From Thiosocius teredinicola (GTDB lineage Bacteria > Pseudomonadota > Gammaproteobacteria > Chromatiales > Chromatiaceae), in the NCBI RefSeq assembly GCF_002009425.1, contig NZ_CP019936.1:2405297-2469296 (forward strand): 64,000 nucleotides of DNA, written 5' to 3'. Under the pieces are notes generated by a model. It ran no database searches. It worked only from the letters and a program-made list of their open reading frames with translations, and had not been told where the DNA came from. The position numbers and the translations under genes were made by a program. Positions within the stretch are counted from its first letter, which is position 1, and the number at the start of each line of letters is the position of its first letter. Of the stretch, positions 27,052 to 35,822 are shown piece after piece.

Positions 27052-27980
27052 TTACGTACCTGGTGCCCTGGATACTGGTCGTTTGTATGTTGGCTGCAAT
27101 CAGTTCGGTTTACTGGCTTCTGGATCGCGCGGAAAGGCGCCTGCAATCTGGGAAGCGATCGCCATTTCCCAAAGAGTTTCTCCGTAGCCGGGGACACAGT
27201 CTCTACGAGAAGATCGAAGAGAAGCGGCTCGACTTCCTCGGCTGGTGGATGGGCGTGATGCTGATCCTCCCACTGCTGTACGCAGCGTTTATCAGCCAGG
27301 CCTATTTTGCCAACAAGCAGATCAGCCACGTCAACTGGTTGTTTTATGCCGTAATCGGTCTAATCGGGCTCATCTACTTGGGTCGTAAGACGATACCCTG
27401 CTTCAGGGAGATCCGTGTCCTGCGTCTGGGATATGAAGGTGAATTGGGTGTTGGCAAGGAACTCAATCAACTGATGCTGTACGGGTTTCGTGTCTACCAC
27501 GACTTTCCGGCCGGCAAGTTCAACATCGACCATATCGTGATCGGCCCAACAGGGGTATTCGCCGTCGAAACAAAAGCCCGGAGCAAGCCCGACACCGGCA
27601 AGGGAAAAGCCGATGCAACTGTCGTTTGCGAAGGCAACCGGCTGGTGTTCCCGGGTTGGACCGAGAGCGAACCCCTGGAACAGGCCAAGCGCCAGGCGGC
27701 GTGGCTTTCTCATTGGTTGGCCAGTGCCGTTGGTGAACGGGTTGCTGTGAAAGCGGCGCTGGTGATTCCGGGTTGGTTGGTCGAGCGGAAGAAGATCGCT
27801 GACGTCCTGGCATTCAATGCACGTGAATCCCAAAAGGCGATTGTTGACTATTCAGGGGCACGCTTGAATGACTCGATGATTCAACGAATCGCGCATCAAG
27901 TCGAAGACAAATGCCGAGATGTCGCGCCCAGATCCAACGTTGCGGCCAAACAAGCCAAATCCAAATTCTTGCGAGGCTGA
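27048..27980 (+). CDS. Membrane-anchored NERD-domain protein
   Basis: 310 aa. Three hydrophobic segments near the N-terminus (residues about 2-22, 65-87 and 95-112) are followed by a NERD (nuclease-related) domain: G-Y-E-G-E-L-G-V-G-K-E-L near 126, then F-N-I-D-H-I-V-I-G-P-T-G-V-F-A-V-E-T-K-A near 159-178. The D...E-x-K set matches the active site of PD-(D/E)xK nucleases. Such proteins recur in defence islands. The ATG overlaps the preceding 29-codon frame (ATGA), so it belongs to the restriction operon. Its substrate is unknown. Confidence 0.85.
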   Translation: MITYLVPWILVVCMLAAISSVYWLLDRAERRLQSGKRSPFPKEFLRSRGHSLYEKIEEKRLDFLGWWMGVMLILPLLYAAFISQAYFANKQISHVNWLFYAVIGLIGLIYLGRKTIPCFREIRVLRLGYEGELGVGKELNQLMLYGFRVYHDFPAGKFNIDHIVIGPTGVFAVETKARSKPDTGKGKADATVVCEGNRLVFPGWTESEPLEQAKRQAAWLSHWLASAVGERVAVKAALVIPGWLVERKKIADVLAFNARESQKAIVDYSGARLNDSMIQRIAHQVEDKCRDVAPRSNVAAKQAKSKFLRG

Positions 27981-28498
27981 GCCCGCTGGGGCAGCGTCTC
28001 AGATCAGCCGACAAACCCAACGGTTCTCGGTAGAAAATAACAGTAATTTAGGATCTTCACTCCGAATGCAATTCTGAGCCGACGCATTTGGCCAAAGCGG
28101 CCATTTGCTACCGGGTCCGACGGCCACAAGGGGCTGCTCATCAGTCGTAAGCTGGAGAAGCCCGCCGAACGGCAGCTTTCAAGCCTACGACCAACAAGTA
28201 TCGATATGAAACCATGTGCGCCAATAAGCCTGATGTTCACTTTGTCGCATATTCGACACTACTTATAGTTATGGAAACGTTCTCGCCGCAACCGATCGTG
28301 TTCTACAATTGCTTTGGCAGAATTTCTACTTAAGACGTCACGCCTTTTCTAAGTGACAAGGATATATATCTGAGACTGTCGATTTCGCTGGCGAATCAGT
28401 AGCCTAGCGTTCATCTTGAAAAGAATTGTTGATTCTGGAGTAGTTTGAACGAAGGAGCCTGTCCCGAGTTGTCTAACTTAGTACAAGGACGCCCGCTT
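27981..28498. other. Non-coding stretch before the patatin operon
   Basis: About 520 bases, AT-rich, with no plausible gene. It contains the palindrome GATATATATC at 28361-28370 and should hold the promoter for the lipoprotein operon. I looked for a second dif-like or attachment site here and saw none. Confidence 0.5.
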
Positions 28499-31400
28499 AT
28501 GAACAAGGAAATTTTTTTCAACCCAATTGCTGTACATTGTCCCCGTACCGATAGTTTGCTACTCACCGTGCTTGTTGCGGCCTTGCTGGCAGGCTGCCAG
28601 CCGCACGACCCAATGAATGATTGGGTCAAGGACAACTACGTTGAACGAAGCGGTTTTCCTCAATTGGCAGCGGAGCTGAAGGGAGTCGAGGAATCATCAT
28701 TAGTTTCGTTCGACGATGACCATCTGGAGGTGCTGGCTATTTCAGGTGGGGGGCACCGGGCAGCGCACTACGCAATCGGCGCTCTTCTTGCCTTCGATAA
28801 TATTTCATTGGGTTCGGTCGAATCCGGCGAAAGGTCAGAGAACACTCTACTCGATGAAATTGACTATATAAGCAGCGTGTCTGGCGGGTCCTATGGCGTC
28901 GCGGTATATATTGCGGCATACCTTGAGGCATCCTGTAAAGGTGAGCAAGTAAAGCCAGCGCTGGAACTGCTGAAACGGAACCGAGACCGCCTTGACGTCA
29001 TGTCGTCACGGTGGCTGTTACATATTGCGAGCCGTTTTGGGGGTCTACCAGCGTTCGACGATGACGTTCGAAATATTGATGTATTGGAAGAGAAGTATCA
29101 CTGGAGGCTCACCGAGGTCGATGCGTGCAAGGGATCTCCAATACTTACCAATCGGCATCATTTGACCGTTGCAGACATAACACGTCCGCACCGTAATGGA
29201 CCGCCAGTTCATATTGTGAACGCCACGAATGCACATACCGGACGGGTCGTGTCATTTTACGATTTGCGACCCACATCCAATCTGACTAAGTCAGATACTT
29301 CTTATGGAGACCGCCTGGCGGATATTGACTGCTATCTATGGCGAGGCAAATGGCGCAAGACGACGTTCACAGGCGACATTCCTTATTCTCTCGCACTCGC
29401 TTCTTCAGCCGCATTTCCGCCATTGGTTTCTGACGGCATTTTTCAAGCGAAGATAGATGGCGTGACGCGTGAAGAGAAGGACTGCGGAAAGAATGGGGGC
29501 TTTGTCCGGTTAACTGATGGTGGCCAAGCGGATGACAACGGTGTAGATGCAGCTCTAGACATCGTTTCGCACTGGCTCGGTTCCACCACTGTGGATGGTC
29601 TCGGTAAACGTTCGGCGAGGAGGGCAATGCTGATATCTATGGATGCGCTCGTAGAGGTGTCGACTTCGACCGTGGAATCGCCGGTTGACGATAGCCTCGT
29701 CGAGGTTGCAATTATGCGTAATGCGGATTTGCCAAGATACTCAAAAAAGCGGCGCCTGAAAGAAGAGTTGAGGAGCATTGATCAGAAGCAACCTAACGAA
29801 TGGGAACGGCCATCTGCAAGTCACGCGCTGTTTGGTGCATCAATTGGCTTCTCGCGCAATCCAAGTCACTTCCATTGTCTTGCGTTCGGAAGCAACAAAA
29901 ACGAAGGCTGCGGCACGACAGCCGGCGGAGGTTCTGATGTCAGTACTTTCAAGAATGCTGGTGGGCTCTTGTTGGACGAGAGATTATCAACGATCGCAGA
30001 AGGCTATTATCAAGCCATGAGGCGAATCTATTTTGAAGAACCGAAACATGCTCCGACGATGCCTTATCGAAAAAATCACGATCTTTATGAGGAAGCACAT
30101 CGTGTGGCATTCGACCTATTATGCAGTGGGATAACCGAGAAACATACTCATAACGAATGCATGAAGCATCTAGGGAGCCCTGATCATAAGCATTTGCAGG
30201 TGTGTTTTATGGCATCAGGAGGCACGATAGAGTCAAGGGATAGCGTTGCCTGTGCCACCAGATTTTCTGCGGGAACGCAGGCGGCAAGTTTAATCCGATT
30301 CAATAATGCACAGGAAGCTGGATTACTCTCCGACGTACGCGATGCTAAGAAATCAAGTGTTGGGAAGTTCGTCGATGCCTATGCCGCTGACTTGTCAAGA
30401 ACACTCGACAAATACAGCGACAGACTTCAGAAATCGCTCCATGCGGCAGAGGCAAGGCAGAGCGCATTGTACGACTCAGTCGATTTAGCGCATGTTAACA
30501 TTTTTGAATTCCTGCTCGATCGAAACAAAGTCAGTGAGAAAGATGCGAAAGATTATCGGCAGATTGTTGATGATGCAAAGAGTGACTTTAGTAACGAAAG
30601 AGTAACACTCGGTAATCTCAAGATTTTGAAGGATAAAATTGCAAACTTTGAGATGAAGGAAGACATCAAAGACCGCATTAAGTTTTCACGCAACGGGGAT
30701 TGCTTTGTTCAGTTTGAGGGACGTTTTCTTGCGCCCGACTGGTCTGTCTTGTTGATTGAGAATGCAACGGCAGAGCAATGCAAAGAGACTGTTAGTGAGT
30801 TTTCGAATCGACTGCAGTGCGCTCAAGGCAAAGCGGGCGATGATTGCAGGCCGGACAGCCAATGTTGGGGCTGCGTTGTTGAGCGTAATGCAACTCAGTT
30901 TGAAAGCAAGGAAGGCAATCCGGAGTCGCTTCTCGAGAAGGCTGTTCAGCAGATCGAGGCGTCGGTACAGGAGAAAGACAAAGAAGGAAAACCCATCAAG
31001 GTTGACCATCATGCCGTTGAAGCACAGCGCCAACAAATGCTTGCCCAGGTTCAGAAGCTGGGGGCACTGTGTCAAGCGAACACTTCGGCGATCGAGAGTA
31101 TAAATCTCCTCAGAGACTTATTCCGCGTCAATAAACCATTCAATGCTTCCTTGGAGGAAATTTTCGGTCGCGTTGAACGTCATCGAAGTTTGCAGATCGG
31201 GCCGCGCGGAGAATTGTGCAACCATCAAGAGTACTACGACGGGATACTGGAAGTAGGTAGCAGAAAAGTCGACGACAATGAACTATCACGCGTGTTTAAA
31301 GCGCTCGGTGGATTCAAGAGGGCGACTCGCAATCTATTTCTACCGAAAGACAGAATCGTCGCCGTCGATGCAGACGGTACTCGGCGAGCCGCAGTCGATT

Positions 31401-32008
31401 CGCGCACCGATTCTGGTGCATCGGTTCTGGAGCAAGCTAGGGTGATCTTACGCGAGGCTACGAGTTATGACGCGAACCGCAGAATAGGGATAAAGGAGGC
31501 GCTAACTGGCATGCTGAACTCCGAAGGCGAAGAAACCGAAAACGTAAGGTCTCTCGTGGAACTTCCGTTGTTCGATGCACCCGATATTGCACAATTACAG
31601 TCGTCATTTGCGACCGATGCGGAAACTGCTTTCTGTAAAGTCGCCGCAGGCAACAACGATTGCGATATTCTTGCAGGTTTGCAAGTAGCGGATCTCGTCG
31701 ATGAGAAATTCGATGAGAAGACAAAAAACGCGCTGCATGCCGGCATCAGCGCTTATGCAGCAGCCATTTCGGAGCTAAACAACTCGCTCAGCACATTGCC
31801 GAGGAATATTTTTGTCGAGCAATCGAGAGGAGTGAAGAGATTCAGTTACCGTTTCGATTCAACTCCTATTGCACAATGTCTAAAGCGTTTAGATGGAAAG
31901 CTGAAAGGCTTCAATCCGAACAAACGAGAGTGGACTACTCTGAGTGACTATTTCCACTTCTCCATCCCAGACGTGGCGGCGTGCGAAGTGGCCGACCTGC
32001 GGATCTAG
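28499..32008 (+). CDS. Patatin-like phospholipase lipoprotein, 1169 aa
   Basis: Start chosen at ATG 28499, which has AAGGA 10 bases upstream; an in-frame TTG at 28445 would delay the signal peptide. The lipoprotein signal ends in L-L-A-G-Cys33. The patatin fold follows: oxyanion loop S-G-G-G-H-R at 82-87, nucleophile elbow G-G-Ser131-Y-G, and the dyad Asp in L-T-D-G-G-Q-A-D-D-N-G. Patatins hydrolyse acyl esters of phospholipids. The remaining 800 residues contain coiled-coil-like stretches and several Cys, and match nothing I know. A lipid-anchored patatin of this size is unusual. The gene is AT-rich compared with the GC-rich surroundings and begins a run of four lipoprotein genes. A role in defence or in attacking other membranes is possible but inferred. 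Confidence 0.85.
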   Translation: MNKEIFFNPIAVHCPRTDSLLLTVLVAALLAGCQPHDPMNDWVKDNYVERSGFPQLAAELKGVEESSLVSFDDDHLEVLAISGGGHRAAHYAIGALLAFDNISLGSVESGERSENTLLDEIDYISSVSGGSYGVAVYIAAYLEASCKGEQVKPALELLKRNRDRLDVMSSRWLLHIASRFGGLPAFDDDVRNIDVLEEKYHWRLTEVDACKGSPILTNRHHLTVADITRPHRNGPPVHIVNATNAHTGRVVSFYDLRPTSNLTKSDTSYGDRLADIDCYLWRGKWRKTTFTGDIPYSLALASSAAFPPLVSDGIFQAKIDGVTREEKDCGKNGGFVRLTDGGQADDNGVDAALDIVSHWLGSTTVDGLGKRSARRAMLISMDALVEVSTSTVESPVDDSLVEVAIMRNADLPRYSKKRRLKEELRSIDQKQPNEWERPSASHALFGASIGFSRNPSHFHCLAFGSNKNEGCGTTAGGGSDVSTFKNAGGLLLDERLSTIAEGYYQAMRRIYFEEPKHAPTMPYRKNHDLYEEAHRVAFDLLCSGITEKHTHNECMKHLGSPDHKHLQVCFMASGGTIESRDSVACATRFSAGTQAASLIRFNNAQEAGLLSDVRDAKKSSVGKFVDAYAADLSRTLDKYSDRLQKSLHAAEARQSALYDSVDLAHVNIFEFLLDRNKVSEKDAKDYRQIVDDAKSDFSNERVTLGNLKILKDKIANFEMKEDIKDRIKFSRNGDCFVQFEGRFLAPDWSVLLIENATAEQCKETVSEFSNRLQCAQGKAGDDCRPDSQCWGCVVERNATQFESKEGNPESLLEKAVQQIEASVQEKDKEGKPIKVDHHAVEAQRQQMLAQVQKLGALCQANTSAIESINLLRDLFRVNKPFNASLEEIFGRVERHRSLQIGPRGELCNHQEYYDGILEVGSRKVDDNELSRVFKALGGFKRATRNLFLPKDRIVAVDADGTRRAAVDSRTDSGASVLEQARVILREATSYDANRRIGIKEALTGMLNSEGEETENVRSLVELPLFDAPDIAQLQSSFATDAETAFCKVAAGNNDCDILAGLQVADLVDEKFDEKTKNALHAGISAYAAAISELNNSLSTLPRNIFVEQSRGVKRFSYRFDSTPIAQCLKRLDGKLKGFNPNKREWTTLSDYFHFSIPDVAACEVADLRI

Positions 32009-32152
32009 CGAATCTGCCCCCCCAAATCGCTCGGCGCTTTGGGTGCGAATGCGCGAGCCGCGTGAAGCACAAGACCAGCCAAATGCAGGTGCTTTTCTCA
32101 CGGCAGCGGGCCACGCGCCACAAAAAAGCATTTCTCGGAATTGATTGCCCCG

Positions 32153-32698
32153 ATGCGGAATAGCTGCTCACATTTTTCGGCTTTGCTTTTTCGGGATACG
32201 GATATCTTGATCTGGAGTTGCAAGATTTTAGTCGTCTGTTGTGTCCCATTGGCTCTGAATGCTTGTGCGGTGAATCGGGTTGGTTTTACCTCCTTCGACG
32301 TGACCAAGCTCGAAGGAGGGTGGGTGATCGTGCAGTCGGTGCCGGGATTGCATATTCGCACCGAGAGCAAGGATGCTGGCCTGACCGTCGGTTATTCAGA
32401 GCGCGTTTGCTTAGTAGATGACGATTCCTTCGATGGCATTGTCGGCTCGCATCACTGGGACGGCAGGCAGATGCCAGCAGCCGAATCCTGCCTCTCACGA
32501 TATCTTTCGGCATACGGATTGGAAGTCCATTTGAGCCCACCTTTGATCTCCTTCACGATCGGAATCAAGCGAACGGCGATCCTGGCCGACTTCGATGGCA
32601 CTGACTATCAAGTGTATTCAGTCTTTTTCGACACCAAGAACCCGAGTTCGGGCTATATCAACTTCGTCAAAAACAGAAGGAGCACGTTCGATGAGTGA
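32153..32698 (+). CDS. Small lipoprotein, unknown function
   Basis: 181 aa from ATG 32153; a TTG at 32141 is an alternative start. A hydrophobic segment ends in L-N-A-Cys38, a good lipobox for a long signal sequence. The mature part looks beta-rich (G-G-W-V-I-V-Q-S-V-P-G-L-H-I) and resembles no family I know. Its end overlaps the next gene by 8 bases, so it is co-translated with it. It lies 144 bases after the patatin gene. AT-rich like its neighbours. Confidence 0.7.
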   Translation: MRNSCSHFSALLFRDTDILIWSCKILVVCCVPLALNACAVNRVGFTSFDVTKLEGGWVIVQSVPGLHIRTESKDAGLTVGYSERVCLVDDDSFDGIVGSHHWDGRQMPAAESCLSRYLSAYGLEVHLSPPLISFTIGIKRTAILADFDGTDYQVYSVFFDTKNPSSGYINFVKNRRSTFDE

Positions 32699-33092
32699 AC
32701 TATCTGATTTTCGAGCGCATGGACTGGCTCGCACCCTCTCTATTTCGTTTTTCGTTGCAGCTTTACTTGTCGGCTGTGAAAGCAATAACGTTTTTGTGGC
32801 GGCAGATTCGACGATCGGAGTCTCGGGATCGATCAACAGTGCAAAAACCTCTGGCAAACTTTTGGTGGGATATGACCGGGCGTTCATAGCATATGTGCCG
32901 AGGAAAACCGACACCGGGGATGCATTATCAACGTACAACTGTACGCATTTTGAAGTAACGGGCATCCAGATCACTCGATTTTCTGAGAGTTTGGCCACAG
33001 GAGACGCGGCAATCGAACACGCCGCAAAAAACCCTGGAACAGGTGTTGAGACGTTGTGCGACACTGCAACCGATAAAAGGATAAGCCAGTGA
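32691..33092 (+). CDS. Small lipoprotein, unknown function
   Basis: 133 aa from ATG 32691, which overlaps the preceding stop. Signal peptide with L-L-V-G-Cys29. The mature part contains N-V-F-V-A-A-D-S-T-I-G-V and L-L-V-G-Y-D-R-A-F-I-A-Y-V-P. The same order of elements appears in the following lipoprotein (A-L-V-Y-G-E-S-T-N-F-S and V-N-A-G-F-D-R-T-I-G-T-F-A-P), so the two look like diverged paralogues. Function unknown. Confidence 0.72.
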   Translation: MSELSDFRAHGLARTLSISFFVAALLVGCESNNVFVAADSTIGVSGSINSAKTSGKLLVGYDRAFIAYVPRKTDTGDALSTYNCTHFEVTGIQITRFSESLATGDAAIEHAAKNPGTGVETLCDTATDKRISQ

Positions 33093-33463
33093 AAAAGTGT
33101 ATGAATTTCGTCGCAGTTAGTTTTGCTTTGCTACTCAATGGCTGCAATGACGCCTTGGTCTACGGTGAGAGCACTAATTTCAGCCTAGCAACAGTGAAGA
33201 TCAACTCGGATGTGGCGGAACCAATTTCCGTGAATGCCGGCTTCGATCGGACAATCGGAACCTTCGCTCCTCAACAAGGCGAGGGCAAGGAAGCGATGAA
33301 TATGCTTTCAAGGTTCGAACTATTAAACGACCCGGAGTATTTGGGGAAACTACGTATCACTACCGAGTTCGCCTCCGGTGAAGCTGCAAAGAAAATGGTT
33401 GAGGTGAATGATCAGGGAACCAAGAACCTGATGAACTACACCACCAGTCAGCCAGAGCAGTGA
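33089..33463 (+). CDS. Small lipoprotein, paralogue of the previous gene
   Basis: 124 aa, GTG start overlapping the previous stop as GTGA. Lipobox L-N-G-Cys19. The shared pattern with the upstream lipoprotein is short (about 40 residues) but in the same position after the lipid anchor. The C-terminal 40 residues are charged and helical. It is the last gene of the patatin operon, about 180 bases before dif. Function unknown. Confidence 0.7.
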   Translation: MKKCMNFVAVSFALLLNGCNDALVYGESTNFSLATVKINSDVAEPISVNAGFDRTIGTFAPQQGEGKEAMNMLSRFELLNDPEYLGKLRITTEFASGEAAKKMVEVNDQGTKNLMNYTTSQPEQ

Positions 33464-33939
33464 AACCCTGATGAGCTCTAGCTGAAGCGGGCCCTGCCAC
33501 TCTGGTCGTGTGCATCTGTGTTTGCCCAGACAGCGGGGCCGAAATAACTCCGCACAAATGCCGGGACCGTTTGGCTGCTCGAATAGAGAGTCTTCCACGG
33601 CTTTGGTGTGCCTTCAGTATTGCCAAATCGGAGGCAGATTAATGATTTAACATAATATGTATTATGCGTAGTATCGTACGGATCTCCACGATACCCATCT
33701 CAGGTCCGACTCCCGATCAAGCCACCAAGCAAGCAACACTTGCCCCAGCGTCCCCCTGTATACCAATTGGCCAGTTCTCGTCTCTTGCCATGGCCTAGAT
33801 CAACAGTCACGTCGGCTTATTTGAGCCTGTCACGGGCGGCGCCGGCGCATTTTGAATGTTGAACCGCGCTGGATTCGCCCAGGTACGGATATTGCCAATA
33901 CTCCAGTACCGCACCGCGCAAGCATCACCGCAGAAAAAA
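33464..33939. other. Intergenic region carrying the dif site
   Basis: About 475 bases between the lipoprotein operon and the phospholipase D gene. Apart from the dif-like sequence I see no gene; short open frames here lack ribosome sites. The right part probably holds the promoter of the phospholipase D operon. Confidence 0.5.
33645..33672 (-). other. dif: Chromosomal dif site (XerC/XerD recombination site)
   Basis: On the minus strand the 28 bases read as an XerC-binding arm ACTACGCATAA, a 6-base central region TACATA and an XerD-binding arm TTATGTTAAAT. The XerD arm is identical to that of the Escherichia coli dif site; the XerC arm differs only in outer bases (GGTGCGCATAA in E. coli), and the centre is variable between species. 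XerC and XerD recombine this site to resolve chromosome dimers at division. All the FtsK-orienting motifs I found in the window point to it, which identifies it as the working terminus site and not a remnant in a mobile element. Confidence 0.9.
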
Positions 33940-35565
33940 ATGAAACGTGCCAGCTTCAGAAAACACACAAAGTCGACAGTCGTCGTTGCCGCCACCTTGT
34001 TGGTCGTGGCCGTGTGGACCATCGCCAATATGTCACTGCATGCGCAGATGCCGCCGCGCCCGACGGATCGCGGTACGACGCAGCCACCAGGAGGCAGCGA
34101 TCCGTTGTTTGCAGCTTGGAAGCAATTACCGTCGCGCCAAGCCAACGACACCGAACTCACGTTTCTCGACGACAACGACATCGCCTGGGCGGCCCGTTGG
34201 CGCCTGCTCGAGAGTGCCCGGGAACGTCTCGATATCAGCTACTTCATCCTTAGCGAAGACATCTTCGGCACGGCGTTTCTCGGCCATCTCTACCACAAGG
34301 CGCAGCAAGGCGTCGAAATTCGCGTGTTGCTCGATGCCTGGGGTACCAAGATGTCGCGCGATCTTCGTGGCAACGACTATCTCGACACGCTGGTGAACAC
34401 CGAGAAGGTTGACGTAAAGATGTTTCGTCCGATGCTGTCGCGCCTGCTTGATGCCTTTCTCACCCTGGACCCGATAGCCATCGTCGCCAGTGAACACGAC
34501 AAGTTATTGTTGGCGGACGGCAAACGCGGACTGACCGGCGGACGCAGTATCGCGACAGAGTATTTCGCCGACCCCAAACTCGCGCCCGAGGCATTTCGCG
34601 ACGCCGACGTGCTATTGACCGGCGAACAGGTCGAAAAAGCCATGGTGGCTGCATTTGACGTGCAGTTTAACAGCGGTGTGGCAGAGACCGTCACACTCGA
34701 CGTTGTCGATATCCATGATTCCCGCCAGGATCTGGAACTGACTTACCAGGCAATGGATGCATGGTTGCACGGTCGCGAAATACCGGATGCCGTGACCAAG
34801 GGCATGGAAGAACGAGAACTCCCCTATCTCGCCGAGTTAAGGAAGCACCCGAACTTGAAGGGCATCTTGAAACGCTCGCTGCCGCCGTCTTTGACCGCCC
34901 CTGTGCGCCTACTGGACAGTCGAACACGCTTGCTCGAAGGCGACGACGAAATCAGCAACTCCATGATCATGCTGGCACGCAGCGCGCAGGAGTCGATCTT
35001 CATCCAGACGCCCTATCTCGTGCTGCCGAAAGAAGCGGCCACTGCTTTGACCGAGGCGGCACAGCGCGGCGTTCGCATCACAATACTCGTCAACGGGCCG
35101 ACATCCAGCAAGAGTGCCACCAGCCAGGCCGTGTTTCTCGAACAGTGGCCGCTACTGCTGGCCAAGGCCCCGGGCTTGCGCCTGTTCGTGGCTGCCGAAC
35201 GGCACAGTCAACATGCCAAGGTAATTACGATCGACGGACGGTTGACTCTGGTCGGCACCTACAACCTGGATCCACTGAGCATGGCCATCAATAGCGAATT
35301 GATGGTTGCGGTCTGGTCTGAGGCGTTCGTGGACCGCGTACTGCGAAAGCCGCGGCACATGATCGACCAAGGCCAACCGAAAGTGGTGCGCTACCGGATA
35401 AAGCGCGATGAGCAAGGCAAGCCGGTCTACGATGAGGAAGGTGCCCCGGTAGTTGCCTACGGGCCTTTGCAACACAGTGATCCCAGCGAGTGGCCGGAAG
35501 TTGAGCGCTGGGGATACGTCGCGCGTTCGTTGATCGCCCTACCCTGGATCGATCCGATGTTCTGA
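33940..35565 (+). CDS. Phospholipase D-family protein (two HKD motifs)
   Basis: 541 aa from ATG 33940, which immediately precedes a signal-anchor segment (T-V-V-V-A-A-T-L-L-V-V-A-V-W). A longer frame opening at 33856 has no such logic. Both HxKxxxxD motifs are present: His186-D-Lys188...Asp193 followed by G-G-R-S-I-A-T-E-Y-F, and His425-A-Lys427...Asp432 followed by G-T-Y-N-L-D-P. The pair forms one active site that cleaves or transfers phosphatidyl groups, as in cardiolipin synthases and phospholipases D. It is likely periplasm-facing. It opens a group of four genes of membrane-lipid character. Confidence 0.88.
   Translation: MKRASFRKHTKSTVVVAATLLVVAVWTIANMSLHAQMPPRPTDRGTTQPPGGSDPLFAAWKQLPSRQANDTELTFLDDNDIAWAARWRLLESARERLDISYFILSEDIFGTAFLGHLYHKAQQGVEIRVLLDAWGTKMSRDLRGNDYLDTLVNTEKVDVKMFRPMLSRLLDAFLTLDPIAIVASEHDKLLLADGKRGLTGGRSIATEYFADPKLAPEAFRDADVLLTGEQVEKAMVAAFDVQFNSGVAETVTLDVVDIHDSRQDLELTYQAMDAWLHGREIPDAVTKGMEERELPYLAELRKHPNLKGILKRSLPPSLTAPVRLLDSRTRLLEGDDEISNSMIMLARSAQESIFIQTPYLVLPKEAATALTEAAQRGVRITILVNGPTSSKSATSQAVFLEQWPLLLAKAPGLRLFVAAERHSQHAKVITIDGRLTLVGTYNLDPLSMAINSELMVAVWSEAFVDRVLRKPRHMIDQGQPKVVRYRIKRDEQGKPVYDEEGAPVVAYGPLQHSDPSEWPEVERWGYVARSLIALPWIDPMF
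35537..35544 (-). promoter_or_regulatory. KOPS-type FtsK-orienting motif
   Basis: Plus strand CCCTACCC, so GGGTAGGG on the minus strand, at the end of the phospholipase D gene, reading leftward toward dif. It is the closest motif to the site (1.9 kb). Confidence 0.5.
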
Positions 35566-35822
35566 TCAGTGATTGTTGGCGACGCCCCGTCAACAACGCT
35601 TGTTGAGTTCACGTCTCGCCATCAAACGTCTGCATCGGTGCAAATGCAACACCGCAATGGCTCGCCTCGGCCCATTCGGACCCTCATGTCGCTCGCATCG
35701 ACGCTGTTGCTGCGATCGGCGCCGGTTTTGCAGCCACCATAGGCGACTGGCGCACTCATTGCTTCGACTCAGGTAGATATGCAGCCCGTGGGTTGTGCCC
35801 TACCGACGAAGGGTCGAAGACC

